Source: Phaeotremella fagi (lineage: Eukaryota; Basidiomycota; Tremellomycetes; Tremellales; Phaeotremellaceae). From it: DNA of 64,000 bases. The stretch is taken from NCBI GenBank assembly GCA_001599715.1, contig BCHU01000007.1, forward strand, positions 1,059,586 through 1,123,585. Direction: 5' to 3'. Position numbers and translations under genes: made by a program. Shown here one piece after another: positions 44,705-57,331 of this stretch. How positions within the stretch are numbered: position 1 is the stretch's first letter; each line of letters begins with the position of its first letter. Under the pieces are notes generated by a model, which did no database searches, had not been told where the DNA came from, and saw only the letters and a list, made by a program, of their open reading frames with translations.

Positions 44705-47700
44705 CTATTGGACTTCAGGTTGACTATTCGCGAATTTGGTTAAAATGAAATTCAAGAAAGCAGTCTCATCATCCTCAGTTCCTGATCCGTTCCCACTGGA
44801 TAAAAAAAGAAATCAGTATGAATCACCTCCAGATAAAAAACAAAATTCAACTTACCCATCCTCAGCAGTCTGAGCTAAAGCGAAAGGATTGAATTGCAAA
44901 GTATCAGTCTGAGGCGTTACACCTAGATTCGCAAAATCGAAACCATCCATCGGAGCTTGTCCGAATTGAGCCTGTTCGTTCATCCCAACTACGTTAAGAT
45001 CCGTTGAGAAAATCGAATTATCAACCAGGTTCATCGTTCCGTTTGATAACTGCTGAACAGGTATCATAGAGTAATCCATGTTATTGTTCAGGTTGTTACC
45101 GCCGTTGTTCGTGTCCGATAGATTATTTTGATTCATGTTATTGTTAGGCTGGGTATTGAAATATTTGTTTGAATCACTATGATTAGATTGTTGAGGTGAC
45201 AGATCTATTCCATCGGAGAAACCAAGATTTGGTGGTGATCTACCAGAGAAATTATGTGGTCGAACGTCGAGTGAGATATTTGAGAAATCCATTGATCTAG
45301 ATGAATTCATGTTCGAACCAGTATTAGAGTTTGAATTGGGATTAGAATTTTGGTTCTGATTCGAATTCGGCCAAACGTTCGAATTGGACCCTTCGGACAT
45401 TGATAAACGTTTCGGTGCAGGTGGTTGAAGTGGTCTAGGAACTCTTCTTCCATAACTATCTATTCCGGTTGCTGAATCTCCATTGGATTGAGATTGATTA
45501 CCGAAAGGTTGATGAACGTTGATACCAGGCATTTGGGGTGCTACATAGCCCCAAGGTGAGTTATTGTTGTTATTCGATATCCTTCCACCACGAGCAGCCA
45601 ATCTTTGTTCTTCACGTTCACGTGATTGTTGTAATCTCAATTGTCTCTTTTCTTCTTCAGCTGCACGTCTACCACTTGATGTCTTTGCTAATCCCAAAAG
45701 TAGATCTACTGGTGTATGATCTTCGTCCGTTCCTCCTTGTCCTGATTTCCCTTTCAACGTTCCGGTGTGTTGAGAAGGGGTTTTAGCGGGTGGATTCGAT
45801 TTGGCTGTAAGGAATTCGACGATGGCTAATTCTTCCTTGACGATTGGTTCAGACAAAAGACCTTGTTCATCCCTTGCTCGACCAGAGACAACGTTCAACA
45901 AATGACGGAGTTCATCAGCTTGGGGTGAAGTTGGATCGACTGTTTGTCAGTAATTGTCGGAAACCACTACTTACGTTTAATGGTGACACCAAGAACCATG
46001 TACGAATTGAGCCTGTTTTTGTGTCAATCAAGTTTTCTTTTCCATCTTTCAGAAGAGACACTTACACTCGATAACCACCACTGTTCACAATCAAATCACC
46101 TTTCTCCATCACGAAAGCTCTACGACCCAATAAATCAGCAGTCGCACTTTCGATAGCAGCGTTTCTTGAATAAGCATAACGTCCATCTTGAGGTTTACGT
46201 CGTAACAAGTAAGGTCTAGCCAGTCAGTCTCAATCCCCAAAGAGTTCATACACACCTGTTTAAAGTGATTCTAGTATAATACCATTCACTACTTAACAAA
46301 TGACGTTGAACGATTAAATATTGATGATCAGCATCGAAACTTGTATCTGTATTCGTCATCGCAAAGAAAGATGGTAAAGCGTCTCTCCAAGCCAGAAGGT
46401 CTCTGTCTAGATTAAGGACTGTTGCGTAGTCTGGTAATTGAATTGCGAATGTATGATAAGCGATTCGTCCCATTATCTCTGCAAGCTTGTGTCTAAATCA
46501 ATCAGCACTAATCTCATTGTCATCGCTTACCGTAGAATAACATAGGTATAGGTTGTAGGTTGAGTCATTGGATGACCTTTAGGATCGAAATCCCCATTCT
46601 CAATCTCTTCATCATCAAGATTCGCCGGCATCCTAGTATCCGTATGTGCGTCCGATATCGATGCGGGCCTACCAACAAGTAATGAAGACGTTCGATCTAG
46701 ATGATAAAGCATCGCCCAAGCTCTTCGACGAATTTCGACTTCTTTCTTATCACTCAAATTGAGGACGGTTCCATCTCTGTAAAGACCCAGTTGGAAAGCT
46801 GTCGTCAAAGGTGTCGATCCTTCCGCTGGCCTCCTTGTAAGTAGCCTGTAGTCATGAGCAACTGTGTTCACAGTAGAACTAAACGAAACCTACATATATC
46901 TAGACGCTAATAACCCCGCGAAAAGGACATCTAAATTATCTCTCTGGAGTGCTTTAGCGTATTCCAATCCACTCCTTGCAGATCCATAAAATCTTCTTGA
47001 CCAATTCTGTTGTTCGTCCAGTGGTACCAATTCAGCCGGAGCAGAAAGTGTAGCGATCGCCAACTAATTTACATTAGCTTATGAACCAATTACCCAGGGT
47101 TCACTTACAACTATGAAAAGCAATGGAAGCCATCTGAGCGAGTCACCGTCAATTTTAGGATTCGTTGGGTTCCTAGCTATCGCATCGAAGAAGGCTAAAT
47201 ATCTTCTGGTGAAAGACGGTCTGTTCATTTTATACCGGGTCCAACTAAGTCTCTTTAGCATTGAATCGATACGGTGGACTCGAAACTCACTCGATATCCC
47301 GAAAGTATAGTTCTACCAGACCATCAGCCAAACGACGACCAGGTACACCAGCGATCAACCATTCCAAATGACCTTTCGACACCCCACTTTCCTTCAAGGT
47401 CATCAGAATATCCTTCAAATCAGGGTTCTCCTCAATGACCAAATTGATCATTCTGCCCTCTCTCAATCCCCAACCGTAACCACTTCTTCCGCTTGGCAGT
47501 GTTGAAGAGATGTTTGCGGGGAATAGACCGGATGGAGGTGGTTTGTGAGGTATCATTTGACGTGATGACTCAGGTGGTTGGGTTTTGGGATGGAAAATCT
47601 CTTCACCGGATGGTGAGAGGAGTGATGATACGTCTGGTGAAGATCCGTCTGGTTGAGAATGACTATGGATTGGCATTGAAGATACTAGACGGGAGAGTAA

Positions 47701-48236
47701 TCCTTCTATAGCTTGTAATCGATTGTTCACTTCTGTACTACTGTGACACGAGTTAGTGTATATAATTCTATTCCGCTTTGAAAAACCTACGCAGGATCTT
47801 CCACACCATTCAAAAACGGTCGACATAGATGAGGAACTCGTCTCGCAACGCACTGAGAACAGGGTTCTTTTCTATCACATTTCTGTTTTCTTCGATGACA
47901 TTCAACACAACTGAAATGGACTCTACTCCTTTTAGAATCTCTAGGACCTTTACCTGACACCGAAACATCTTCGTCTTCAGTACTGACTTCAACGTCAACC
48001 GATTGGTTTCGTTCCTTAACTTTAACACCGGAAGTTGGTAATTTCCTTTTCTTCGTTGTTGAAGGTGAGATCTGTTGGTTATTGGTTTGGTTGGGATTGG
48101 ATGGACCTGGTAAGGAGGAGATTGATTTGATTGTTTCGTTTTCTAGATATGAATTCAAGTTGGATTGATGATCTTGGAGATGTAAGGGGACTAGATTTGA
48201 GGATTGAAAAGGTTGAGATGGGTTTTGGTATGACAT
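44705..48236 (-). CDS. Zn2Cys6 transcription factor with fungal-specific domain and Asn-rich C-terminus
   Basis: A multi-exon gene of roughly 1000 residues. The binuclear zinc cluster is SCVECHRRKQKCDRKEPC followed by SQCVARRVPHLCRPF, with all six Cys present, preceded by a basic SKRSRVHF. The fungal-specific transcription factor domain (middle homology region) covers PNPKIDGDSLRWLPLLFIV, FQLGLYRDGTVLNLSDKKE, RRRAWAMLYHLDRTSSLLV and GRPASISDAHTDTRMP. The C-terminal 300 residues are disordered and rich in Asn, Gln and Ser (NQNQNSNPNSNSNTGSN), prion-like in composition and a probable activation region. The target pathway is not evident. It is divergent from DDB1. Confidence 0.88.
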
Positions 48237-48616
48237 TTTTTTGGCTGTGTTTTTTATCTGGTGTGAAAGGTGATTCGGTATCTACCTCTTTCTCCAAGAT
48301 GAGATATGGATATAGATATCAAAAGGTATAGTAATGGTAAGGAGAGAAGTATATGGTCGGTAAAGAAAGGTTGTTGATTTACTGTATGGGGTGGATGGGG
48401 GTTGATCACCTGAACTCAAAATGCTAGTCTCAACGTCACGTGACTCAAGGCCATCACCGCTGGCTCGATCTCACCCACCTGCCTATGCTACCTACTCTTC
48501 TTCATCGTCCATTTACATTTTATTACATTCATATACATTCCAACGATAGAAGACTGTCATTCAGTGTCAGATAGACTATACTCACCTCCCATACCATCCT
48601 TAGAGGTATCACAATC
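48237..48616. other. Divergent promoter between the Zn2Cys6 factor and DDB1
   Basis: About 380 bases with pyrimidine-rich DNA before DDB1. A CACGTGAC sequence at 48436-48443 contains an E-box (CACGTG), a common bHLH target. Confidence 0.45.
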
Positions 48617-51600
48617 ATGTTGTATATAGCTTCAGTAAGTCAAAGTCCATCACCCCAAGAGTGGAGGTTAGCCTCGGTCAAAGAGGGACAAGCACTCACT
48701 TACTAACCACAACCTACTCCCTCCTCCAGGCATTGACACCAACACCTATCCTGGATTCTCTTAAAGTAGATTCATTCACTGCTCCATCCACGTCCTCTCT
48801 TGTAGTTGCCAAACCAGATCGAATAGAGGTATGGGATACTTCCTCCACTGGTCTTTCGTTCAAAGCCGAATTAGAGGTATGGGGTACTATCGTTAAGATC
48901 GAAAAGGTGGTCGTTGATGTAGGTTCACAACCAGAACGTCATTGTATGAGAAACTAATGTCTTTTGCAGGGTGTTCAACCTCATATACTACTTCTGCTTT
49001 CACCACCAAACGCTAGACTCCTTCTCATCACCTACTCCTCAGGTTTGGTGGTTACGTCTTCAATCTCTCTCTTCCCACCAACACCTTCCCTGCGTCGACA
49101 AGAATTCTTCAATTCAGTCATCACCCAAGATTTAGTCGCCTTGGTGGGTCTATGGACAGGTGTTCTGTCATGTGTCGAAATGGAGTTGGAAAAAGATAAA
49201 GATGCAAAGAAACGTCGAGCCAGTGGTGTCGATTCTGATGTCATTGTGGAGGGGAAACGACTGAAATTCAAAGACGACTTCAATATAAAGTAAGTATAGA
49301 TATCTCGAATCCTCACTCACAGAGCAGTATACGAGAACATAATCTGGTACATCTCGCATTTTCATCTTCAACTTCATCACCGATAGTAACTTTCCTTTCT
49401 CTATCTCCAACAAACGCTTTACTCCTACAATCCAGAACACTATCAATTGCTTCTCACGGATTCACCGATTTGACTTACAGCGTTGATGTCGTAACGCCAA
49501 TGCAACCTCCTGAGGCTCCATTAAGCGCAGAGACAGATTTCAACACAGTCGCTTTCAGTTGTCCGGCTGCACGTCGAATCGTAACTATCCCATCAGAACC
49601 GAATGCAACCACAAAGCATCTACTCGTGATAGGTGATGAACACTCGGTACTGTATTCTCTCGCACAACCATCTTTTGCACCTAGGTCGCCGAAAGTATCG
49701 ACCTCAACTGGAGCCACCTCTCCAAGGGCTAATGCCACTCGACGAAGTCCTCAGACTGAAATGGTCAGTTCTACAGGTAAACGCAGGAAATCAAGTATTT
49801 CTGGCAAAGAGGAAAAATGGGAACTCAGACCTGTATGGAGAATCCGTCAAGGTTTCGGAACGGTTTTAACGTAAGTTTGTCGTTCATTTCGGTCGTTGAA
49901 GATCTCTAACATCCGTGGCTAGTGCTTCGGTAATTGAATCGCATTCCACGGGAGCCAGCGTTTTACTTGGCGACGAAAGTGGACGATTGATAGCTTTAGG
50001 ATGGGAGTTTGAGAAAGATCAAGGAATTTTGAGCACTGCTAGTGGTCAACTCGGATCTGTTTCAGTCAGAAAATTGGACTTGGGAAGTGTGAGTTGAATT
50101 TGACCACAGCGAGTCTCCTCTGATCCCTTTTCAGGCTTCTCCCGCATCTTCACTCTCCTATCTCGACAACTCCTTCATCTTCCTTTCATCCATCTGTGGT
50201 GATTCACTACTTCTAAAATTGATTTTACCTCCGCCCTCACCCAAACGTGTGAGACCTTCTTCACCGTTGTCGCCGACTTCAGGAAGGGCTATTCCAGGTA
50301 GAAAAGGGAAAGGTAGAGCCCGAGCTAGTGAGGAGGAATCCCAATGGACTGTGATTCACGAAGATGAAGATGGAAGAGGTGGTTCTGAAGTGAAAGAGAG
50401 GTGGATGAATTTGGCACCAGTCAAAGACTTTTCTGTGGTGGAAGGAGCTGGCGGTGTGGTGAGTTGTCAATCTGACTTTTTTACGTTCGCTAAGATTTGT
50501 GTTTAGTCGCATTTGGTCGTAGCTTCTGGAGCGGCTAATTCAAATTCTCTTCGGATTGTCAGGAGTGGAGTGGCAATGGAGGAAGTGTTAAATGTCGAGG
50601 GGGTAGAGGATGTGACAGCCATGTGGCCGCTTACTTCAGTCAACTCTTGCGAGTGAGTCTTTGTCTTTCTGTACATGACCAATCTGCTGACTAAAACAGC
50701 ACGACAATGAATCTGCTTCTCTCTACCGCGTCAAACACTATTGTGCTGAACCTAGAAAATGGTGTTTCGGAATTGAATGTGGCAGATGCTATAAGCAACA
50801 AACCAACTCTCGCCGCAGGATTGATTCGGAATGGTCAAACCCTTGTTCAAGTGACTCTTGACAAGGTCAGTCTATGGTCTGATCTTGTTTCCAATACACC
50901 TTTGGAAGAATGGTCGGTTGCAGCAGGAGGGAACATCATTGCTAGCCATATCAGCGATGAATTCATTGCTGTTGCTAAACGAAATGGAGAAGTTGTGATT
51001 CTATCTTCGCAATCTAGTTTGATGGTTGAAGCGTAAGTTCTCAGTTGTCTCAAATTGATGATTGACTGACCCGATTTAAAGCTCATTGACACTCAATTCT
51101 GAAATCTCTTCCATCGCTGTCATCGCCAATTCTTCCTTACCTTCAGCTGTCGTTGCGGTTGGAACGTGGACGAATGAAATCCATCTTTACATTCTGGATG
51201 ACCTTCGAAAAGGTTCCACAGTGGTATCAACAATATCCGGTGATCATTTTGCCAAATCCCTAAATCTGGGTTTATCCACTGGTCCATCAACTGTTATTCG
51301 TTTAATGGCAGGTTTGTCAGATGGATCACTGTTAATCCAAGATGTCGGATTTTCTGGAAACGGGTTGACACTCAGTGGAAAGAAAGTTTCATCACTTGGA
51401 ACAAGACCTTTGGAACTTCATCCAGTGAATTATAAGGATTCTCATGTGGAAGAAAAGATTGTTGGTGTGGGGTTAAGTGAGAGGATGTCTGTGATTTTCG
51501 AAACGGGGGATCGAGTAGATTTTTCATCAGTATCAAAACAAGTGAGTCAAATCTTTGCCTTTCTGAGATAAATTTAACTGACAGTTTCACAGAATGTTAT

Positions 51601-53227
51601 AGCCGCAACGGCAATCTCTACGCCGACTCTTGGTCAATGCTTAGTCCTTTCTTCGCCACAGGGCTTATCATTCGTGAAAGTCAACAGTATAAAGAAATTA
51701 TATGTTCAAACCTTGGATCTAGGGAATCGATCCGCAGCGAAATTGGCAGATTTCCCTTCATTGGGTTTATTAGGTGTTGGAACGACTACGAGAGAGATGG
51801 ATCCTCAGACTGGTGAAACTTTGCAAACGGGTTATTTCGAATTGAGACATTCTACAAGTCTACAAGGTAAGCTAGCGTTTCCTGGATATGAATGATAGCT
51901 GACATGAAACAAAGTTCTGGCTGAACTCGAACTCCACATTCGTGAAGAGGTTACAACAGTCAAAAAAGTTTTATTGAACGGGAGAGACTACCTCGTCGTT
52001 GGAACGGCCATTTATCCTGCTGACGATGAATATGAAGATCCACCTTATGGAGCTGAGACTTCTGTTACGGCTAGAGAAGGGAGATTGTTGTTGATCGAAC
52101 CTAAATCTTCGGCTGTTTCTGATAGTTTCTGTGGAGATGGGTTATGGAGTATCAATCTTTTGATCAGTTTGGCTACTGTTGGACCGGTTCATGATGTTGA
52201 GGTGATCCATGGTTTCTTGGCGGTAGCAGCTGCTAGTAAGGTATGTCAACATTTTATAATGATCTGAAGCGATGGTTGACTGACTGTGAAAACAGGTCAC
52301 GATTTATCGACTTGAACCCAATCCAATCCAATTTGCAGAAGTTTCATCATGGACATCAGCCTTCATCGCTCAACATCTTCGAGTCACTTCGAAAAACAAA
52401 ATCCACGCAGAAGACAGATTGGTCGTTGGAGATGGAATGAGAAGTATCTTCGTTCTTGATATAGACGAAGCGTCTGGTGTCGTCCATGGTGATCAGAGGG
52501 ATATGGCTACTCATTCTGTGCTTTCCATGGAGGGTGTTCGAGATGGTGGTGATGGAATGGTTATTGCTGATGTGAGTTCATGTTTATTTTTGGAGGTAAT
52601 GTAGGCTGATGGAGATCAGGGTTACTCGAATCTTCTCACGTTTAGATTGAGGGAACAGATAGAAACTGCTGCTGTGTTTGGATTACATGAGGAGATGGCT
52701 CGATTCCAGAAAGGTATGTTTGTTAAATCGTTTGAAGAGACAGAATTGATGGACTGAACAATGATTTTAGGTTCATTGGCACCAGCACCCTCAGCTCGTA
52801 AAGTCATCAATCCCGAGTTATTGTTCGCAACAGTGGATGGAAGATTAGGAATGATTGGTGAATTGTCCATAAACGTTTCAAAAGCCTTCGACGCGTTACA
52901 AAGAAACATGGATAAACTGTACAAAGGTCCAGGTGGAATAGGGTGGAAAGCGTAAGTCCAAACCCAACCAAACACAATGCTAAGAAACGGTCAACTGAAT
53001 ATACAAACAGTTATCGTCAAGGTGGAAACGAACTCAACAAGAAAGACACAGTAGGCTTCATCGACGGGGATTACATCCAGAAATTCGTTGATCAAGAATT
53101 GATTTCTGTCGAGTTAGCAGAGAACATTTTGAGTGGTAGTAATTCTCATGAAAACGTTTTCAATTTTGGGGTGGAAGATAAGAATGAGGTTTTGCGATTG
53201 TTGGAGACGGTTGGGAGATTTCATTAG
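48617..53227 (+). CDS. DDB1: DNA damage-binding protein 1 (DDB1), CUL4 ligase adaptor
   Basis: A gene of many exons encoding roughly 1200-1300 residues built of WD40-like beta-propeller repeats. The first exon is only MLYIAS, spliced to ALTPTPILDSLKVDSFTAP and LVVAKPDRIEVWD, as at the DDB1 N-terminus. The C-terminal CPSF_A/DDB1 region has LLFATVDGRLGMIGELS, FDALQRNMDKLYKGPGGIGW, YRQGGNELNKKDTVGFIDGD and LISVELAENILSG, matching the DDB1 signature that ends in GFIDGDxIxxFLD. DDB1 bridges CUL4 to WD40 receptors for nucleotide-excision repair and protein turnover. A basic Ser-rich insertion occurs (TSTGATSPRANATRRSPQ). It is longer than human DDB1 (1140). Confidence 0.9.
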
Positions 53228-53782
53228 GCAGTCTTTTGTTTTTATTTTTGATTTCTTAAGTTGTAGAATTGAATATGTAGCGTACAATCACAAAATAGTC
53301 TAATGCCGCAAATCTCCGTGTGACGATAGACCAATCTTTTGTCCTTTTCATTAAACACATGCAGTGAGTGGCGTCAGTCCCAAATGGATCTGATCACAAA
53401 CAAACTTTTTGATCCGTCGATCACGCATCTCGACTCGATTTTAATTGTCTCAGAACAGGCTGTAATTAGGACTGCACACAGCTCCTGTCCTTGTCTGCAA
53501 GATTAGCTGTAGCTGTGCACAAAGTCTCGATCTGACATGAGGCAGTTCGTCTTATTTTTGCCACCGACAACACTGTCAGGTATAAATCTTGAAACGTTTC
53601 ATCTAGACTTTCTCAATTTCTTTCTTATTCTTTTCATCTGATTAATCACCGTTATTTTCATAAGATCTGAACAAAAGCACTTCTATCGAACGAGTAATCA
53701 CATACATCCCCTCCAGATCATCTCCCTTACAACGTTTCCATTCTCGAGATCTCCCCGAAAACTTCGTAAAAACAAAAACCGT
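53228..53782. other. Intergenic region
   Basis: About 555 bases between DDB1 and the next forward gene. No supported ORF is seen; CT-rich DNA near 53610-53640 probably belongs to a promoter or leader. Confidence 0.5.
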
Positions 53783-54915
53783 ATGGCCGCACCTTTTGGT
53801 TTCTTCCCCCAGATGGGGTTCGGTGGTGGAGTCTACGGTAACATGTTTGCTATCCCAGCGATTCCCCCTTCTTCTAGGTAAGTTCTCTCTCCCTATTCGA
53901 AGACTTAAAAACTGATTCCCATCCATAGTCCACTAGTCGTCAATCCCGAATCAGCAATCAGAGATTTCGCAGAACACGTCACAGGCGGTAACCCCCGAGA
54001 ACTAGCCAACGCCAACGAAATGAAATGGATCGAAGAATGGGGTAAAATCGAGGACTACAGAAAGATAATCCTCGAAGTCGTCAAAGCTAGATTAGAACTT
54101 TCCTGGCCCTACAATTTCAAAGCTCTAGACGTTTTAACCGTCATGCCCCCTACCAGTCTACCCGAATTCAAAGAACAATTAGAGAAATTTCATACGTTAC
54201 CGAGTTCGACACTTGGTCATGTTGAATTGAAGAAGATCGCTGGACCTTTGTTGGAGAAGGCTAAAGAGGAACAGGGGAAGATGGATGAAGCTGATTTCAA
54301 GGCTAAACAGGGAGCGATAGCTGCGATGTGGGGTGGATTATGGGCTAATCAACCTGTTCAACCTTCTCCTGCTCATCCGGTCGGTTGGTCAGGTTGGCCA
54401 TACCCTTTCGCTCAATTCCCACCTGGTGTAGCAGCAGCCGCAGCTGCTCCTTGGACTGGAAAACCACCAGATGGTTGGAACCCGTGGGTACTCATACCTG
54501 TTCCAATGTCATCATATCCAGTTTTAGGATGGCCAAGACCATAAAAAATCTCAATTACTGACTTGGGATTCTTTTTCCACCACCTCCAAATCAATAGATC
54601 GTCAATCACAGCTACTCCCCAAATCTACCCTTTTTCTCGAACAGGTTATTACGGTCTTTTACCTGAACCAACTCCAACACCACAGAAACCAAATCCACAA
54701 CCTTGGGTCGTCACTCTCACTCCAGCCAAAGGTGGTTCGTCGGCGTGAGTCCACCCTATTCCACCGTCGAATCATCTCAATATCACTTGTTTTCTTCACC
54801 GCTCTCGACTCATTTTCAATGTAGATCAAATAACGCGATATCGGAAACTCTTCCTTTGGGTTTGGATCAATTCTGGGTTCAAGCTCAACAACAACATCTT
54901 GCTAGGGGGTGGTAG
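53783..54915 (+). CDS. Uncharacterised Trp/Pro-rich protein with two possible C-termini
   Basis: Exon 1 starts MAAPFGFFPQMGFGGGVYG. After a 46-49 base intron comes VNPESAIRDFAEHVTGGNPR, then a helical region (KWIEEWGKIEDYRKIILEVV, ALDVLTVMPPTSLPEFKEQL) and a Trp/Pro/Ala-rich part (QPSPAHPVGWSGWPYP). Reading straight on gives a stop at 54544 (PVLGWPRP). Alternatively, splicing a gtgggt donor inside DGWNP to an acceptor before 54599 gives TGYYGLLPEPTPTPQKPNPQ, PWVVTLTPAKGGSSA and, after another intron, LPLGLDQFWVQAQQQHLARG ending at 54915. Both are coding-like. I recognise no family. Confidence 0.65.
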
Positions 54916-55290
54916 GAGGGGGTGTACGATACTATTTTTGAATGGTTCATGGGTGTGATTGATGATAACGAAATGATAACGATTTATCTTAATTGATGAG
55001 AATGATAGGTAACGATGTGATGATGTTGTATTGTCTTCTGGTTGATGTCTTTGAGCAAATGGATGTTATGATGGGCTGAAACTGTACATCAAACTTCCTC
55101 CGTCTTCATGGGGATATCTAAGAAGAGCCTCACCCAGTAAAAATCCCTCGGACAGACTTGGTCATCCAGCTCTGATTCTCTTATCCTGCCGTGAAATCTT
55201 CATCCAAAATAATGAAATTCATGCAAAATATCGTTACAACAATTGAAGCCATCGAAACCATCCATTTAATCCAACGTTTGTTCGTTCGAA
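54916..55290. other. Convergent intergenic region
   Basis: About 375 bases between two converging genes, AT-rich with GATGATG/ATGATAACG phrases. Probably overlapping 3' untranslated sequence. Confidence 0.5.
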
Positions 55291-56057
55291 TCATTTCGAA
55301 GTGAAGAAGGTGGATTTAGGTCTTTTCTGATAAATTGGATGGAAAGATCATCAGTAAAAATCCGGTATAGACTAGATGAGTGAAGATACTAACATTGCTT
55401 CACCCCTTTTTAACAGTGTCCATCTATTTGTTTGATCAGCGATGAACAAACACTATACTGTAAATCAACATACCTAACAACAGAAGGATCGACTCTTAAA
55501 GTATCATTCAGTCTGTTCAAAACTACAGGAGAAGTATCAAACAACATGGTGAAATGACTAAATAAAATCATAAGTCAGATTGGCCCAACAAGATAGAAAG
55601 GAAAATCACTTACTCTCCCTTAGTATGATATTGTTGATTCCGTCTCATACGAGTTGGTAACGTCAATCCAATACCTAAACTCTTCATTTCACGAACGACA
55701 CCGCCTGTTGAATGTATTTGTCTGGCTATCGAATCGACTAGTTGACGTAGATTGCTCTGATGGAGAGAATCATAAACAGAAAGTTGAAAGGGTGGGGAGA
55801 CATTGAGTTGACGGATTATCGAGATGTAACAAAGATGGAATATTTCGTTGATGATTTGGTGATATGAAGGGAATTATTAAGTTCATGGTAAGAAAGTGAT
55901 GATCAGTATAAATCCATTAAAAATTGTTTTATGAAACCAAAAAACTCCAATGATTCTTTCGTTCCAACACCCGTGCATTCCAATCAAAGTTAATCCAGTT
56001 ACTCACAGATGACGCAGGAGAATGCGATGCGATACAGAAAAGTTCATATAGAGGCAT
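55291..56057 (-). CDS. MRP17: Mitochondrial small ribosomal subunit protein bS6m (Mrp17)
   Basis: A gene of five short exons. Exon 1 is MPLYELFCIASHSPASS, exon 2 NLRQLVDSIARQIHSTGG then VVREMKSLGIGLTLPTRMRR and NQQYHTKG, exon 3 HFTMLFDTSPVVLNRLNDTL ending DPSVVR, exon 4 WTLLKRGEAM and exon 5 KRPKSTFFTSK. The M-P-x-Y-E-L-x-C-I-A start, GGVVR, the L-P-x-R-M-R-R turn and R-W-T-x-L-K match fungal bS6m, which sits on the platform of the mitochondrial 30S-like subunit. Protein length is about 120 residues, normal for the family. A gtgagt donor follows exon 1 and a gttagt donor follows exon 4. Confidence 0.9.
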
Positions 56058-56362
56058 GATGATGATTTGTTGATTGAAATGATAAGCAGAAATCAATTTT
56101 ATTTACCAGAGAGGAGAGAATTTAACGTTCGAAAAAAAACCGAAATTGTTTGTGGCACTTTTTTGGTTGAGGCTGAAAACCTGAGCTGGGAGCCAAAGTG
56201 AGGTCATGCTTCGAAGGTAGTTGAAACTGTGTGAGCGGACTACGAATAAACTGCTTTCCAAATTCAATTTGCTAGTCCGCTTTCTTCTCCTAACTTCAGT
56301 CCCGTCGATTTCCTCACAAAAAGATAGTTTTCAAAAGCAATTGACTGTAAATAGGAACAAGG
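56058..56362. other. Divergent promoter between bS6m and the next gene
   Basis: About 305 bases with A-rich tracts near 56133. No supported ORF is seen. Confidence 0.5.
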
Positions 56363-56863
56363 ATGGTTCACACCAGACGAAGTTCATGCGAAACAGAGGT
56401 CGACAACGTTGAATATCTGTTGACCAAAACCACTGAATTGAAATCAAGGATTGAACTAGGTATTCAAGGAGCCAATGAATCAGATAACGAACGATGGATG
56501 GAAAGTATTGAAGCTGATTGGGAAACCTTGAAGAAAAGTTATTACGATTGGGAAAAATGTAACGAGTCTTCAAAGGAAGATAAGAATGTACCTTTACTTG
56601 CGAAACATTTTGGAAAAGTTGGGAAATCATATACGAAGTTGAGATGGTGTTATTATGTTAAGAGGGAGATGGAGGATGGGGAGATGTGCAAAGAACCGGA
56701 GATGTTGGATACTGGGGATGGATCTCGAACATCTCTTGATGCAGATTCAATTGAGGAGGGTGAAATTCGGGAAAGGGATCGTGGAAGTAGAGATGAATCA
56801 GAACCATTGAGTAGTTTGGGACCTACTCCTCACTCTTCTTGGGTATATGACAAGAAGAAGTAA
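56363..56863 (+). CDS. Hypothetical charged helical protein, 166 aa
   Basis: A single-exon ORF from an ATG, MVHTRRSSCETEVDNVEYLL. The first 100 residues are helical and amphipathic (SIEADWETLKKSYYDWEKC, HFGKVGKSYTKLRWCYYVK). The rest is acidic and disordered (SIEEGEIRERDRGSRDESEP). No signal peptide, membrane segment or known domain is visible. The codon pattern is like its neighbours. I do not recognise a family. Confidence 0.6.
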   Translation: MVHTRRSSCETEVDNVEYLLTKTTELKSRIELGIQGANESDNERWMESIEADWETLKKSYYDWEKCNESSKEDKNVPLLAKHFGKVGKSYTKLRWCYYVKREMEDGEMCKEPEMLDTGDGSRTSLDADSIEEGEIRERDRGSRDESEPLSSLGPTPHSSWVYDKKK

Positions 56864-56954
56864 ATGGGGTTTACTGTAGAAATCAGCTGACTCCTGAGTG
56901 GTTCAACGTTCGAGAATCTTAAATGCATGATATTGTAGATATTGTAATTCCACG

Positions 56955-56982
56955 ATTGACATATACTGTACAGTATGTCAAT
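56955..56982. repeat. Inverted repeat, 9-bp arms, 10-base loop
   Basis: ATTGACATA at 56955-56963 pairs perfectly with TATGTCAAT at 56974-56982. The loop contains the palindrome ACTGTACAGT. It lies about 90 bases after the stop codon of the 166-aa protein, so it may be a 3' end element or a binding site for a dimeric factor. Confidence 0.55.
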
Positions 56983-57331
56983 ACCGGCTGTATTAAAGGC
57001 TCTACTTTTAAAGGCGAAGTCGAGGCAAGTCAGCATTTACAGTGCAATAGCTCATCCAAAAGAAATGGAACTACACTTCAGCGATAAATTGGAACTGTAC
57101 AAACTGTAGCCTGCAATCCCGTGTCAGACTTTCAATTACATCTTGTTATTCTATTTTCAACTGTTTGGAAGCCGGACCAATGAGTTCTCAGCCAAAAAAG
57201 TCTTTTTTTTTTCAAAAGGGGGGATTCGTCCTCATCACAACATGAATCGTCCTCAACGAAAATGCGTCCGAGCCAGAATGTTCGAAGGAGGCTATGATAA
57301 CATGTTTATCGATTTCAATCTCTTACGCCAC

